Positions 33,050 to 45,774 of a stretch of 64,000 nt of DNA are shown piece by piece. The stretch's first letter is position 1. Each line of letters starts with the position of its first letter. The notes under the pieces are model-generated. The model ran no database searches. It had not been told where the DNA came from and saw nothing but the letters and a program-made list of their open reading frames with translations. The translations under genes were made by a program, and so were the position numbers. Source of the stretch: Epiperipatus broadwayi (Eukaryota; Onychophora; Udeonychophora; Euonychophora; Peripatidae); assembly GCA_028023455.1 (NCBI GenBank), contig JAQFVV010012405.1, positions 3,785,149 to 3,849,148 of the forward strand, written 5' to 3'.

Positions 33050-33969
33050 TGAAATTTAATAAGGTCTAATAAGTAAGATATTAAAGTAATATATTATATG
33101 AATATATAAGTAATGTATATTAAAGTGAGCATGAGATCTCTGAGATATCAGCTCAGTTAACTCCTTAGTGCAACTAAAAGTATAATTAACCAAATTCATC
33201 AGCATTCTAAATAAATAAAAGTAAGTATAAGTACTACTCAAAAGTAATAATCATCCATCATCATAAATTATCAACAATCAAAATAAATTAACAGTCAATC
33301 TGGTGACTGGATTTGAAATGGGTCTAGTGTAGACCTGGCTAACTATTGAGCCTTTTCCAGCTTGGGAAAATTATTTAAACATTAATATGGATGTACAATA
33401 TTAAGTGCTAATCCATTAGAATATACAGCCATAAGAATAATAATGCTGGGATATTAAAACATGCTGATCATCATCAATGATCTGGCCATTTAGTACCATT
33501 AATGTCCTAGCCAACTGTAAATATAAATTCTGATAGAGACTAAACTAAAATAAAATGTAGTGCATGGACTTTGAAGAATATAATCCTCATGATAAACCAG
33601 GCCTAAAATATATCCCTTTTAATATATCAGACCATTATGCTCGAATCTAGCTCAGAAAACAAAGCTCTCTTACTGTTATTGTGATCAAGAAATGATGCAA
33701 ATACATAGGATCTAAAAACCATTTAAAATTAAGTCACTAGAACAATTTTAACAATTGAATATAAGTTTATTAATAACAATAACCAAAAATGAAGTTAAAC
33801 TTTCTAGAATAAGGCTATACACATATAAGCTTTCTGATTTTGATTAACATACAATTAAAAAAAAACTGTCACATTGTGATTTACATGATTAATACAAAAT
33901 TGAAGTTATTACACTGATTTATAATGCCTCTCTTACTGGGGTTATTTAAAACACACACACACACACACG

Positions 33970-34004
<35 letters not shown>

Positions 34005-34900
34005 GCACACGGACATGCATTTTATAATATACAATGAATACATTTCAACTGACATTTAATAAAATGTAAAAAATGATTAAATTTTACATATGTGTTGATT
34101 AATATAAAAGCGAAATTCAATTTATTACATTGTGGTTTACAAATATGTCCTATTTGATAAACATTGATATATATACAGACATTGTCATGTGGCATAATAA
34201 TTTCTAAACATATTTGGATTGTCATAAAATAAAAACTTTTTAAGTTATCATTTAATTAATATAAATACCTCAATTTAGGTTTACTTATATATATAATCTC
34301 CACACATATGATAAATGAAATTCATCTATAATATTTGAATTTATCAAATAATAAATGACATTAATTTTTATAACATGTAATTAACATATATGTAGTTTGC
34401 ATATAGAAATTTATGTGCACACTGGCATTTATATCATATATTTTAACTTGTCAAAAGAATAGTTTTTAAAATGTACATTTTCACAATTAAATTCTTTGTT
34501 GAAAGTATATAACATTCACATATACATGTGTATATTAAAAAATAAAATTGAGTCAGTTATTAAATATGTGTACTTGTTGCTTTTTTTTTTTTTAAAAGTC
34601 AAACTTGTCAAGATTACTGCTGATTGATTAATTATAATGTCTTTAAATTTAAAACACAGATTTTAATTGTTTTTTTTGCCTTCTTCCATAAATGATTATT
34701 TTAAAATAATATCATTCTATATATATATCTATCAGTATCACAGGTTAATTAATTAAATATAATGTCTCAAATTTAAATATATAGGTTTTACAATGTCATT
34801 TTGACAAAATTATTTAAAATATTAGACTCGATATATATATATCACTATCACAGGTTGCTCTTGATTATAACATTTTAACTTTAAAGATATTGGTTGTAAA
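33050..34900 (+). repeat. Unknown dispersed repeat, copy 1 (inside hAT 2)
   Basis: Collinear with 54600-56200 in many patches: GGCTAACTATTGAG, CATCATCAATG(A/C)TCTG, ACTAAAATAAAAT(G/A)TAGTGCATGG, TTTAACAATTGAAT, and then a CA/TA-rich 3' part. No coding frame is shared. A degenerate ~105-bp duplication (34720-34912) and the microsatellite below lie in it. The family is unknown to me. Confidence 0.75.
33952..34006. repeat. (AC)n-(AT)n microsatellite
   Basis: ACAC run turning into ATAT. The equivalent site in copy 2 (about 55510) has only a few repeats. Confidence 0.95.
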
Positions 34901-34919
34901 ATGTCATTTTTACTAAAGT

Positions 34920-35660
34920 GTGTGATTAGAAAGTCCAACAAAACAAAAAATTACTCTTTTACATAATAGATTTCATAATCAGCATAACAAATATAACTTA
35001 TGGTTTTATTGGTAACATTTATAGATTCATCTCTTTAAATTGTGAACAATTATTTGCTTACTTTTTGAATTAATTGATCTTCAACATCAACTGCTAATTC
35101 AATCTGCATTGAATCGTATTGTTAGAAAGCAGCAAAGTTTTCATTTTTTCTGCAGTAACCATGTCTAAAATTTTAGAATACATATATATTAAACATGGTC
35201 TAATTAAGTTTTTTGCAGTAGTGTTCTGCCTTGTGCATATAGCAATCCTTAAAAAAACTAAATTTGATGCTTTTACAAGTGACTTGTCAACTAAAAGAAA
35301 TTTTTTAAAACATGATTTTTATGTTTTCAATTCAGCACTTTTAGTTCAAAAAAGTCCAGTGGCTTATTTTGTATATTTGAATGAGTTAGCTGTAAATGAT
35401 TTAATCTTACTGGCTTCATATATTGATTGGATAAAATTTTTCTGCAAATAAATTATTAAAGTCTGGGTAAATTTACTTCACACTCAGGCCAAGATGTGAA
35501 AACAAATTTTAAATAATAAGGATTGAATTGATGAACAACAGTATATTTTTGTTTTGCATGAGGTAAATCATTTCGAGAATAAATAATATTTTTATTAGCA
35601 TTCCAAGTACTTATACTTGTTTTGTTAAAAAAAGTCTGCAATAGTCTTTGAAATCTTGTT
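34920..35660 (-). pseudogene. hAT transposase, amino-terminal third, decayed
   Basis: Minus strand in shifting frames: YLKFVFTSW (BED-domain start), KILSNQYMKPVRLNHLQLTH, NKPLDFFELK, then ASNLVFLRIAICTRQNTT, IRPCLIYMYSKILDMV, LLLSNNTIQCRL and VEDQLIQKVSKQ. This order matches the SCAND3/ZBED-type hAT transposase: finger, SYxVAxxIAKxxKPHTIGE, IPLSNDTVxRRI. There are many stops and frame changes. It is the coding relic of the enclosing element. Confidence 0.75.
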
Positions 35661-36419
35661 ATTATTCAGTTTTAAACAGCTAACATTAATCAAAAAAGTA
35701 AATATCAAGTACTTAATACACTCTAATTTACAGTACACACCTATTATATGGTAATTTCTGAGCTGCACACCAATGCAATTCAATTGACTGGTTCATGTCA
35801 AACTACATAGATATAGATCTGACAATGTTTAGGTTATTTTTGTATATATCAAAGTCCATTTCAGTGCATGAAGTGCACATGTTCAAAATTGTTAATAGAG
35901 CAGTGGTTTTATTGTGAGATGACTTATATTAGGAAATAGAAACTTTTTTGTATTTTTTATAATTATCCAATGTTAAGCTATTTTCATATAGCTATGTAAT
36001 ACTCAAAAAAACTTGAGATATACAAGTTAATGTGAAAGATATAAGAAAAATCAAATTTATATTTAATAGCACTAAGTTATCTTTCAGCATATTTTCACCA
36101 GAATCATAGTGGAGAATAAACTGTCACAGTTGAGAATCAATATACAGTGGTGGAGAAATGTGTAAATTTGTCTCAGTATGCAAATTATATGTTCCGTTTT
36201 GTAATGTTTTGTTTCGTAGTTTATTTTTTATGAATTCTATGAATAAAACAACTAACAAATAATGGAAAATCTTAGAACTGAATTAAAGATAAATGTAATA
36301 AAATTAATCATAATTTAAAAGATTGTATAAAAATATGTATTAAATAGCAACAAATTGATAAGCATTTTGCAGTTCACCAATGGATCACAGACCATCAGTT
36401 AAAAAATACAGATTCAGAG

Positions 36420-37950
36420 CACAGCTTATGAGGTTATAAACATAATTTTAATTAAACTTAATGATAATAATTTAAGGCTCAATTTATTACATATGTGCAC
36501 ATCTACACACACAAAGACATTAAATTACTTGTGTATGCATGTTTGAATGTTAGTGAAAGTATAAATTTCCAATATTAATTTCACTGATAGGAGGGCCTAA
36601 GTTCAGTTTTAAAACATTTTTTTCGAATAATTTTTTTGATTAAATAAGATTGTTTTTCAATTTTAAGTCATTATCAGATTTACTTCAATTACATATTTCT
36701 TGAAAAACAAGGTAATTAGTTAATTAGATTAAGACTAGTTGACATATGGAAGTGACAAATAATCTTTTTTATTTCCATGTAAAATAAAGAATATTAACAG
36801 GAAGATATTATGAAGTTATATAAGGACATAAAGAACTTTTGTTGCTCATTTACCTGATTCCAGTTCTTGGACGTAGTCAGACTGTTATTTTTCCTGGATT
36901 TCTCTCTGCAACAGAGATAGTTTGAAAAAGAACTCATATTCCAATTACTTTAAAGCATCATCAGGATTATAATGTTAGTTAAAGTATATGACAAATGAAA
37001 ATAATCCATGAGCAAGTAAATTAAAAATCTATAGGATCTCTCTTTTCTTGGATTGTCTTCTCAATTGTAAAATAATGCTCTAAGTACTGCCTTCCTTATC
37101 TACTATTAATCAATTTTACTTAATTAAAAAAAGTTATTAAAGTAATAAAATTACAAAATGGCAACTTTTCTCTTATATATTACCTTGGAAATGAAATATA
37201 AAATTATTGACAATATTCTAATACTTCAGAATTCAGAGTTAAATTATATGAGCAATCAATAATTGCCTGAAAAATTTACACACTCAATTAGAAGCTATGT
37301 AGCAAGTCTATAAAATATTTATTTATACAATTTTACACAGACTTTTACTAAAACTCTAGAGAAAAAAACCTGAATAAATCAAAGACTTATCTACGTATTA
37401 TAGATGTTATTTGTTTTTACTTTTTGTTAGTATTTTAATTTTGGTAAAAAGAAAAAAAATGTTTTTATATGATTTTATATTTATCTATATTATGTAATAA
37501 TCTTTTTGTAACATTTTGTTTTATTATGATCAAAATACATTTCAAAATACTAAGGGAGCTGTACTAAAAAGGAGTGGGAAAATCTATTATTAATAGTATT
37601 AAATAATTAATTAATTGCAGTTGAAAAAAAGTAAAAAAATCAGTCATGATAAAAGATTTTGAAAGATATTTAAATATATTTTTGGAAACAATATTCCATT
37701 TTATATGTTCAATGTTAATGTACTTTTAAATATATTATGGTATTACTTACATATGAAATTAAAAAAATGAATGAGTTTTGAATTATTTTAAAGAAGGTGA
37801 AAAAAACTTGATAAATAACAAATGATGCCATAAATGACAAAGATTTAATATTCTAAATATTCATGTTAATAAATGGTTAAAATTAGGGTTAAATTAAATA
37901 GATTTTTAATGCATAAAATTTATTTAATATTAATTATAAATTTATTTAAT
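36420..37950. other. No recognisable gene
   Basis: AT-rich sequence; nothing identified. Confidence 0.5.
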
Positions 37951-37952
37951 AT

Positions 37953-38047
37953 CCAAAGAGTAAGCTTGTGGTTAAGACCTGTAGAGGTCCCTACCTTCGT
38001 ATTTTCAAGCACACATGCTTAAAGGTTTATTGCCTTAGTAAATATTA
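37953..38047 (+). repeat. 95-bp structured repeat, copy 2
   Basis: Partner of 5672-5766, same length. Both ends of the small inner stem are kept (GACCTGTAGAGGTC). Confidence 0.75.
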
Positions 38048-38176
38048 ACATTAATGCATGAAAATGGGTTTATGAATGTACATTCACAACCCAAAATTTA
38101 CTACTTTAAGAACATGCTGTTGGAAATTAATTATTTATTATTTAGTGATGAGATAAACATGTTAATGTTAAAACAG

Positions 38177-38258
38177 TAGCAAACTTTTCATACAGTAGTG
38201 CCATCAAGTGCAAGTCTTAGTAATCAATGGATGCATTACTGTATGAAGAGTTTGCAAT
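38177..38258. repeat. Palindrome family 1, internally deleted copy
   Basis: GCAAACTTTTCATACAGTAG and its inverted form TACTGTATGAAGAGTTTGC close an 82-bp foldback around AGTAATCAATGGATGCA, which is shared with 878-1154 and 53365-53645. The shared flank (GTGTAAGCATGGAAAATG) follows at 38273. The hammerhead part is missing. Confidence 0.75.
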
Positions 38259-38309
38259 AGTTTTACCAACATGTGTAAGCATGGAAAATGATGATCATGC
38301 CATGTTAAT

Positions 38310-39565
38310 ATTAAAGAGATATTTGGAATCTATGGAACTTTATAATCTCATTTTCAGTTAGTACTGAATAGAGGAAATTGGTGATGATTAATATCCCAGA
38401 AAAAGAAACAATTTATACTTTCATGTCAATGATTTATGCTGTTTGCATTATTGATAACTGAATATTAGCAGAACTATTTAAATAGTTAAATGCAGAATTT
38501 TACATGTGTTTATGATGGGGTAATTATTATAAGTGAAAATGTCTACCATTTGTTTTCAGTAAATATACTTACTGTTACTATGCCTATTTATATGAGTTAA
38601 AAAAATGTTGATCATGGTCTATTTGCTTTTTGTTGATAGTTAGTTTAGTCTTGTATCATGATCATACTTAGATATTTAATTGGTGATGTTATCAATATTG
38701 TATGGAATGATTTATATTTTAGCATATGCAATTGATGTAGCTCTGATATACATGTCCATAAAGATGTTATGAATTATTTTGTAGGCTTGCATATATTTGA
38801 TTATATTTAATGAGTGTTATTTGTTGGTGAGCATGTCTATTTTTAATAATTTTGTTAGTTAATTTTATCTTTAATGTATTTTAATTCTGATATCTTTCAA
38901 ATGTGTTATGTATATGACCAATGTTATTAAGATGATGAGCTGAAATGATTGCTTATGAGGATTAAAAAAATTAAAAAGTTATAATCAAAAAATTCTACCA
39001 GTAATGAAAGAATGTGTGAAAATTGGGGACAAAATTCATTTCCGGAACATGGTACTCCAAACTCATGAAGATATGAATGCCTAAGTTAAATTTACAATAA
39101 TAGGTGAAATGTTCTCACAACATTGTTATAGTTACATTAGAATCAATCACATAATTAGTGTTAGAATAAATTAACTGGGTTTAAATCTGAATAAAATTAT
39201 TCAAGAAATGAAATTATTTAGAGAAAATAAAATAAAAGTCATGAATATAAAGTGCAAGATCTTGGATCATGGAAACTAATGGCAGCTTTATATATAGTTT
39301 TTATATAAATAAATCAATTATGATATTTGTTAAACTAATATTTTCTTATGTGTATTTTCTTTAATAATGGTTACATTAAATTCATAGATCAAAGAGAATT
39401 ATGATATCCTGCCCTATATTAGAAACTAAAATGGTATGTGATGGTATAAAATGAATTGGAAAAAATGTGAGAAATCTTTAATAAAGGTAACAACTTTTGT
39501 TAGTTTATTTTATAATAATTAATAAAAACAAGACACAAATTGTGTAACTTGCTTTTAAGTTTGTT
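38310..39565. other. No recognisable gene
   Basis: AT-rich sequence; nothing identified. Confidence 0.5.
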
Positions 39566-39665
39566 AAAATGTTCACTAGAGGGAGCTTAGCAATAGCCCA
39601 AATCAAGCTTTAATTTATAAGTGCCGAAAGAGAAAGAATTCAAAATCTCTATCGGAAAGTTCTCA

Positions 39666-39711
39666 TCTCCAGACCAATTTGTTTCAAGCTTATGGCTCAC
39701 CTCAGTGAGAA
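39666..39711 (-). ncRNA. Hammerhead motif, left arm, weak stem I
   Basis: Minus strand CUGAGGU, GAGC-CAUAA-GCUU, GAAAC, AAAUUG, GUC, UGGAGA. Core and stem II are kept, again with U at position 9, but stem I pairs only near its base (UCUCA against UGGAGA). Confidence 0.55.
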
Positions 39712-39912
39712 GCTAGGACTCCAGACACTAGATCCAAAATACCAATTCAAAAGTCAGCATTTATCTAATGTTACTATTTTCAGACATGTAAATGTCTTCA
39801 AACCCAGCCATTTACATGTCTGAAAAATTCAGGTTTTCAAATTGATAGTAATATATTAGATAAGTGCTGACTTTTGAGTTGGTATTTCAGGTCTAGTGTC
39901 TGGAGTCCTAGC

Positions 39913-39958
39913 TCCTCACTGAGGTGAGCCATAAGCTCGAAAACAATTGGTCTGAGGG
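39913..39958 (+). ncRNA. Hammerhead ribozyme motif, right arm
   Basis: Stem I UCCUCA (39913-39918) pairs fully with UGAGGG (39953-39958, one G-U). Core CUGAGGU at 39919-39925; stem II GAGC-CAUAA-GCUC; GAAA; AACAAUUGGUC carrying a short stem III and the GUC triplet (39950-39952). Compared with the array (UCUCCA/UGGAGA), both stem I strands changed while pairing stayed. U at position 9 is shared with the array. Confidence 0.7.
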
Positions 39959-40849
39959 TAAGGACTTTCCGATAGAGATTTTGAATTCTTTCTCTTTTGG
40001 AACTTATAAATTAAAGCTTGATTTAAGCTTCCTCTGGTGAATATTTTATTTATATTGTTAAAGGAAAATATAATTGCTATAGTATAAATTCAATATACCA
40101 CAGAAACCTAAGAGTTAAGAACATATTTATAAGGGATATAAATTAGAATTTAAATCCAATCTAAATCAACTTCCAGATTCTGAAAGAATCTTATAGCATA
40201 CAACTAAACTATCAAGAGCTACCTAAATCTTAGACAGACACTAAATTTGTGGCATATTCTCTCCCACAACAATTTAAATTTACTTTTTTGGAAACAATTT
40301 CACTTTGGTTCTGATTATTACAATATATAAGAAAGCCACTCCAATCAATCAATATATAAATAAACTCAAAACTCATTTGTTGTAAAATAAAAATGTTTTC
40401 AACTAATTCTAAATTTGTCAAAATGGGTTTCACTACTTGATTCTCATGGATAATAAATTATAATTAAAATTTTAATTAGAAAATTTTAAATTGAAAATTT
40501 TAAATTGTCTAACTTTATTTATTATTAGCCATGAGTACAAAAATATTGAAAGTCCACTTGGCAAATTTAAAATTGTTTGAAAATATTTTTATTTTATATG
40601 TACTTTGAATTTATATGCATAAAACTGCCATATAAACAATATTAAAATCTTGAAGAAACTTATATGTCTGTTAATCAAACAAAAATATATCTAATATTAC
40701 TAAAAACTTAAATGAGAAACCTGTTTAGACAAAGGTAACTATGAAATAAACTTTATACTGCACCCTCTATTCAATGTTAATCTTTGTAGTGTAATTGTGT
40801 AATTTAAGAACTGCTTTCTACATTCCAGGACTATATTTTGATAGTAAAA

Positions 40850-41500
40850 GCTGTAATCATTGCAGAAATATAGAATCAAATATCTTTTCATAATTTACAA
40901 ATCCAAAGTGTAATGACAACTAATATTTATTGAACTTTCTATAACTCTCTTAATATTTGAATGTGGTTCACCATGCTAAAACTACTTTTAAATCTGATTC
41001 TTTTGGTTGATTAAATTCCAAAATTCACTGTAAAAAGTTGTAATTACCTTTGTAAAAATTTTGTATAGAAAACTGATTAACTGTAATTTCTAATATTTTC
41101 TTTATCACCTTTCTTAAATATCAATATTACTACTGTATTCTTCTAATCATCTGATCTATGTTTTCATGTGCTTTACTAAAAATAACAATAATAATTACAT
41201 CATATTCTGAAGGATTTCCTTTCTTTTTAGATTTAATAGCAGTTCATCTTTTCATTTAAAATACTTGACAATTCAAAATTGGGAAGAATACTTTAGTTTC
41301 TTGTTCTTTATTATTATGCCACACATTTTATGATGTCGTGGTTACATCTTTTTTTATCTTATTGCTACAAGAACAGTCTTTTTAATAGAAAGTTGTTTTA
41401 TTCTTTTCTATATCTTTTCTTATTAATTTACAATTATATTTTTTATGACATTATCAATTTTTTTTTTATAATTTTACAAAACTCTAGTCATTTAAATTTT
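40850..41500 (-). pseudogene. RTE-like LINE, RT start, decayed
   Basis: The minus strand gives LSLHFGFVNYEKIFDSI (about 40915-40865), matching LSLCFGFVDYEKAFDSI of the 30-kb copy. Upstream lie GDKENIRNYS-type and TTFKY fragments of the RT start. Frameshifts are frequent. Confidence 0.7.
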
Positions 41501-41754
41501 TTTACTGGATCATCTTAAAAAATTTTCATATATATATTTTTTTTCACACATTATCTTATCTCAGTAAAATGTTTATGGCTGAATTGCTGCCTTTTGTACC
41601 AGTTATCTTTGTCATAGTTCTTAGAACAGTATCACTTATCTTCTTATTATTTTCACTCAAATCTGAATCAACTTTCAATCTGTTAATATTTTAGAATGAT
41701 TTTCTAATTTAAATTCATTGTTTAAATGGAACATTGCTGAACTTTGGGAAGTTA

Positions 41755-42365
41755 CAAAAAAAAGAAAGGTAAAGATACAATTGACTTCTACTTTACTACA
41801 AAGGCGCAAATGTTGAAATCACAAATAGAATAGAATTTATTGTAAATAAAAAGTGAAAGATTAACATTATGGATATTGATGGTATATCAGACAGAGTGCT
41901 CAGTTTAGTCATTCGAATTAATGGAAGATAACAAATGAAGATAAATTCAGACTTAAGTCCCAAGTGCTCATTGTAATGAAGAAGTAAAAATATTTTTATA
42001 TAGATGTACAAAATAATTTTGATCAGATTAAAATAATATTTTTAAATTGTCATGGGAAACTTTAGTGCTAGAACTAGTAAATAATTTGGATATAGTGAGA
42101 AATCTAAAAAAGAATACAGATTTATGGAGTTCACTTTAAAATTATATATATATTATGAATTCTTTCTTGGAGGAAAATACTAAATAAAAATAGACAAAAA
42201 GTATCCAAATTAAGATACAGCAAAATTGAACTATATTTTGACTAATAAAAAAAAAAGTACTTCAAGATAGTAATATTCTTAATAGATTCACCATAGAAAG
42301 TAATTATCGATTAGTGAGAAATAAGATATGAGTTAATGTAAATCTAGAAAGATAAACATGATTAA
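41755..42365 (+). pseudogene. RTE-like LINE endonuclease domain, decayed
   Basis: The plus strand reads FIVNKKWKINIMDIDGISDRV and LSLVIRINGR, then GNFSARTS (about 42055-42080, the GDFNAR motif of apurinic-type endonucleases), YSEKSKKEYRF, ILTNKKK and a late SDHRLV-like SNYRLVRNK. The order is that of the endonuclease of RTE elements, which nicks target DNA. Its catalytic motifs are degraded by stops and substitutions. Confidence 0.7.
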
Positions 42366-42369
42366 AAAG

Positions 42370-45090
42370 GGCAGTATTATTAATCTTTAATATTAGACAT
42401 TTCTTCTTTCAATTTATGAACTCTTCTTTTATTTGAAAGTAATATGCACATGTAAATAGCTAAATAAGTAATTATGATTAAATGGCAGTGTGTGTTCACA
42501 ACCAGAGAATTTTTAGCTGTTCTGCAATCACAGAATTCTTAGCTCCCTCTGCTTTTGGCTGTCAACCATGTTTTGATCAATGAAATTATAATCGCTTGGG
42601 AGTAATACCATAATTTAAATTTTTCTGGCATTATTATAAAATATTAAGTTTAAAAAATCATTCACAAACATATTAATTCTGTCTTCGAGAAAACTCAAAT
42701 AATATTTAAATTAAGAACTACCAAACAATTGAGAAGAAACCCCATCATTCTTCTTCATCTTAAATTCACAGATAAAAATCCAGTAAACTTACCATACTAG
42801 ATTCTGCATTTTAGTAAGCATCCCACCTATGTTTAGCTACCATATTAAGAATCATGTAGTAATAATAGCTATAATGTCAAAAATGTACAGAGTGGAGGAA
42901 TTTGTCTTATTCACTTTTTTTAAAATCAAAGTTAATGCAAATTTTTTTTTATAGCAAACCAATAAAACATTATTTTACAAAAATTAACTTGTTATAACAA
43001 TTAACAACGATTGTGATTTCATTTGTGGAGATTCCATGAAAAAATAGAATATCTTTATTAAATTTTTAATTCTACTACTGTGTGTATACATTTAACAATT
43101 CTTTAGCTATGTGATCTATAGTTTATGTGCCACAAATACATCAATAAAAATTATTAAATTTTCTATTTATGAAATAAATAAGGGCACTGAATATATGTAA
43201 TCATGAATCTACTGATGGGATATCAGTACTGTCTTGAAAGAGCAAATCTAGATGGTTTTATTGTTGGATATGAAAAATAAAATTGTTTGGGGCCTTGCTA
43301 GAAGTTCATTTCTTAGACATAATTTTGTGACAGAACATCCAGAAAGAGGCACTTAATTTGAGGCGTGGCTTTGGTAATGAAAGTATAGCATTTTATACAT
43401 TTTAAAAATAATATGACTAAAATGATGTGTCATGAGATTAAAAATTATTATTGGACATAGAAGGTGGTAGAAAAGTAACCAGACTATACAAACATAAAAA
43501 AGAAGATACCTGAAGGTAAATGAAATAATACTAAGAGGTATAGGTAATATAAACCAAAAATAAATCACTAAAGAGATTATGGAAGCACTAGAGTGACAAG
43601 TTGAATTTTGATCACAAAATCTTTAACTCTCAATCCATCACTTTTCCACTGAGCCAAATTCAAAAAGCAATATTGAAATCATTTAGATAGAACAGGACGT
43701 TAGAAAGAATAAAGTGGGCTTGAAGAGAAGAAAATGGGAGAGACGAAAGATAAAAACACTGACATATATATATTTAAGCACACATTAATGTTACTCGTAT
43801 ATATATAAATTAATTACTTTGATGAGAGTCAATTTATGCATATGCAAAAAAATTAACTCGCATACATACATTTTTTGATATTAAAAAAAAATTTAATAGA
43901 AAAAAATCTAAATATACTCAATTTTCATAAGTTTATATAAATATGATTATATATGTTTATTTTTCAGTATTCATTATCCGAGAATCTTTTGTTATATATT
44001 AATTAATAACTTTTTTTTCTATCTGTATTTTAGATTTAAAACTCTGTCCCATCTGTGCTTCCTTTTGTTTTATTTTGTTAACAGAACGCTAAGTTATATA
44101 ATTTATCCTGGTGTAAAATCTTAATGTATTTCTATTTCATAATGTTAAAGAAATTGCACCTTGTGTTAAGTCTAGGACCTTTAGGGCTACATACATCAAA
44201 AGACCCTCCCAAGCTATAGTTCAATTGAAAATGCTGGCCGGGAGGATAAATTTATGACCATCGCCATAGTAACTATGTCATACAATAGATTGATGAACTT
44301 AACAGCAGCTGATCAACACCTAATGATAATATGTAATAACTGTTATCATCGCTCCAATATGTCAGCACAGATGTTAGGTTCTCTCTTAGTTCCCATTGGT
44401 TGAAAATAGTTAATTATACATTCATTGGTTTTTCACCGACCTTTCCGTAGTCTGGCGGGGTTGCTTTTAATTCACTTCAAAATGGTTCCTTACTTCCTAC
44501 TGATCAAATTTAAACTGATTAAACAATATTGTCGAATAAAGACTAAAATCTTTCAATTGAATTAGTTTAAACGTTTGATTAAAATTATTTTTATTTTTTA
44601 AAAAGTATTTTTTTGAATCTAATATTATATTACGCTAATTTTAAAAAGACTAATTATGGTTTATTATTAAAATACTTTCTTTGTTAATTAATGTTTCAGA
44701 TTTTTTTTTTTTAAAAAAGACATCGACTAATTGATAACGTGAGGCTTGTAAAGTCTAACGAAAATAATACTTTCACGACATGCCTTCCCAACTATAAAAA
44801 TTAATAAATAACTTTTCTTATATATCTGAAATCAATATTATGAAGTAATGTCTTCTGTTAAATTAATGCATTTTTTTTTGCTTACATTATACTTATTATC
44901 TCGTTTACTTTTATATACATCTTTCGATAAATGTGTACTTAATATAATGTTCATTCACAAAAATGTGTGTATATATATTGCATGGTTTTTTGCGTATATA
45001 TATATTGTATGGTTGCCTAATAATTTATAGATTATTATTAATAATAATAATAATTTACGTTAAGTATTAAATAACTATAAAATTCTTGTC
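42370..45090. other. No recognised gene; less AT-rich patch with CCAAT boxes at 44.2-44.5 kb
   Basis: Mostly AT-rich. The 44200-44490 stretch is richer in GC and carries CCAAT (44354-44358) and two reversed boxes ATTGG (44395-44399, 44424-44428), then TCTGGCGGGG. A 27-codon frame from ATG at 44481 is too short to trust. Confidence 0.4.
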
Positions 45091-45094
45091 AAGC

Positions 45095-45160
45095 ATCCAC
45101 CAGTCATGCATACGATTTAGGTTCGAATCCGTACTGATTGAAATTGTATTTTTTTTTTAA
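45095..45160 (+). other. tRNA-like 3' half (box B) with T run
   Basis: GGTTCGAATCC at 45120-45130 is a perfect box B. A GCAT/ATGC stem precedes it and a T run follows (~45150). No box A was found, so it is a SINE end or tRNA pseudogene fragment, not a tRNA gene. Confidence 0.5.
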
Positions 45161-45414
45161 GTTTAGTTTTTATAAATCAATAAATGGATATTTGAGTATT
45201 TAATTTCAAAAATCTTCATTAGAAAAAAAAATTAAGAACTCATAGTTAATCTAGTTATCCATTCAATAATGCTCAGTAAATGGGTAAATCAGATATGTTG
45301 TATTTGAGTATCTAGATATAAATATTTGGATATTACAAGAAGATAAGAAAAACATTCCCACCCTCACCATTCATTTATCTTTCCAATATTGATCAGTAAA
45401 TAGATATTGAACTA

Positions 45415-45770
45415 TGGTGTTGAGACATCAGACCACTCATAGAAGTATGAAGAGATGTATGTTATGAGTAACAAGAAGAGATTGAAAATGAAATACATGG
45501 GTAAGAGAACTAACAGGTGTAACAGACAGCATTGAAAGAATTAAGAGATTTAAGTGGAGTTAGGTTGAGCATATTGCTAGAAGTGATGATAATAGATGAT
45601 AGTTCATATCTTGCACTGGGTTCCAAGAGATTGTAAAAGACCCAGAAAAAGACCACATGTAAGTTGGATCTGCTGGGATGATGTAGAGAAGGAGGCTAGA
45701 AATCATAGAAAATGAATTGAACTTGGAGAGACCTTTATCCTACAGTGGATTGATAATAGTCACAATGATG
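45415..45770 (+). pseudogene. RTE LINE 3' end, decayed
   Basis: The plus strand carries the tail blocks RSMKRCML, NEIHGXENXQV-like sequence, SIERIKRFKWS, VEHIARSDDNR, RDCKRPRKRPHV and LGETFILQWIDN (45725-45760), with frame changes, ending CACAATGATGATG. Confidence 0.8.
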
Positions 45771-45774
45771 ATGT

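Larger units (their letters stand above)
32866..36411 (-). mobile_element. Second hAT transposon, decayed
   Basis: The left end CAGTATTTTTCAACTGACAA and right end (reversed) CTGTATTTTTTAACTGATGG are inverted repeats of the common animal hAT type (CAGTGTTTTTCAACC...). Flanks ATCTAGAG (32858-32865) and ATTCAGAG (36412-36419) agree at 6 of 8, fitting an old 8-bp duplication. A transposase amino-terminal relic lies on the minus strand at 34920-35660. The rest of the interior is replaced by an unknown sequence that also occurs at 54.6-56.2 kb. Confidence 0.75.
39569..40045. repeat. Near-complete palindrome (~475 bp) of the array family, with two hammerhead motifs
   Basis: Arms 39569-~39808 and ~39810-40045 are reverse complements over almost their full length (outer ends TTCACTAGAGGGAGCTT and AAGCTTCCTCTGGTGAA). 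Each arm resembles half to two thirds of the 418-bp array unit in the same order: CACATAGAGAGCG-type start, AATAGCTCAAA(C)CAAGCT, AAATCTCTATC, ATCTCCAGACC, the ribozyme core, then ACACTAGA and GGACATG. It is thus an inverted dimer of a diverged unit. No coding frame. Confidence 0.9.

Noticed and set aside
35119-35451. 110-codon plus-strand open frame as a gene
   Set aside because: It is the antisense of the decayed hAT transposase on the minus strand.
45095-45160. Functional tRNA gene
   Set aside because: Box B is perfect, but no box A or acceptor stem can be found.
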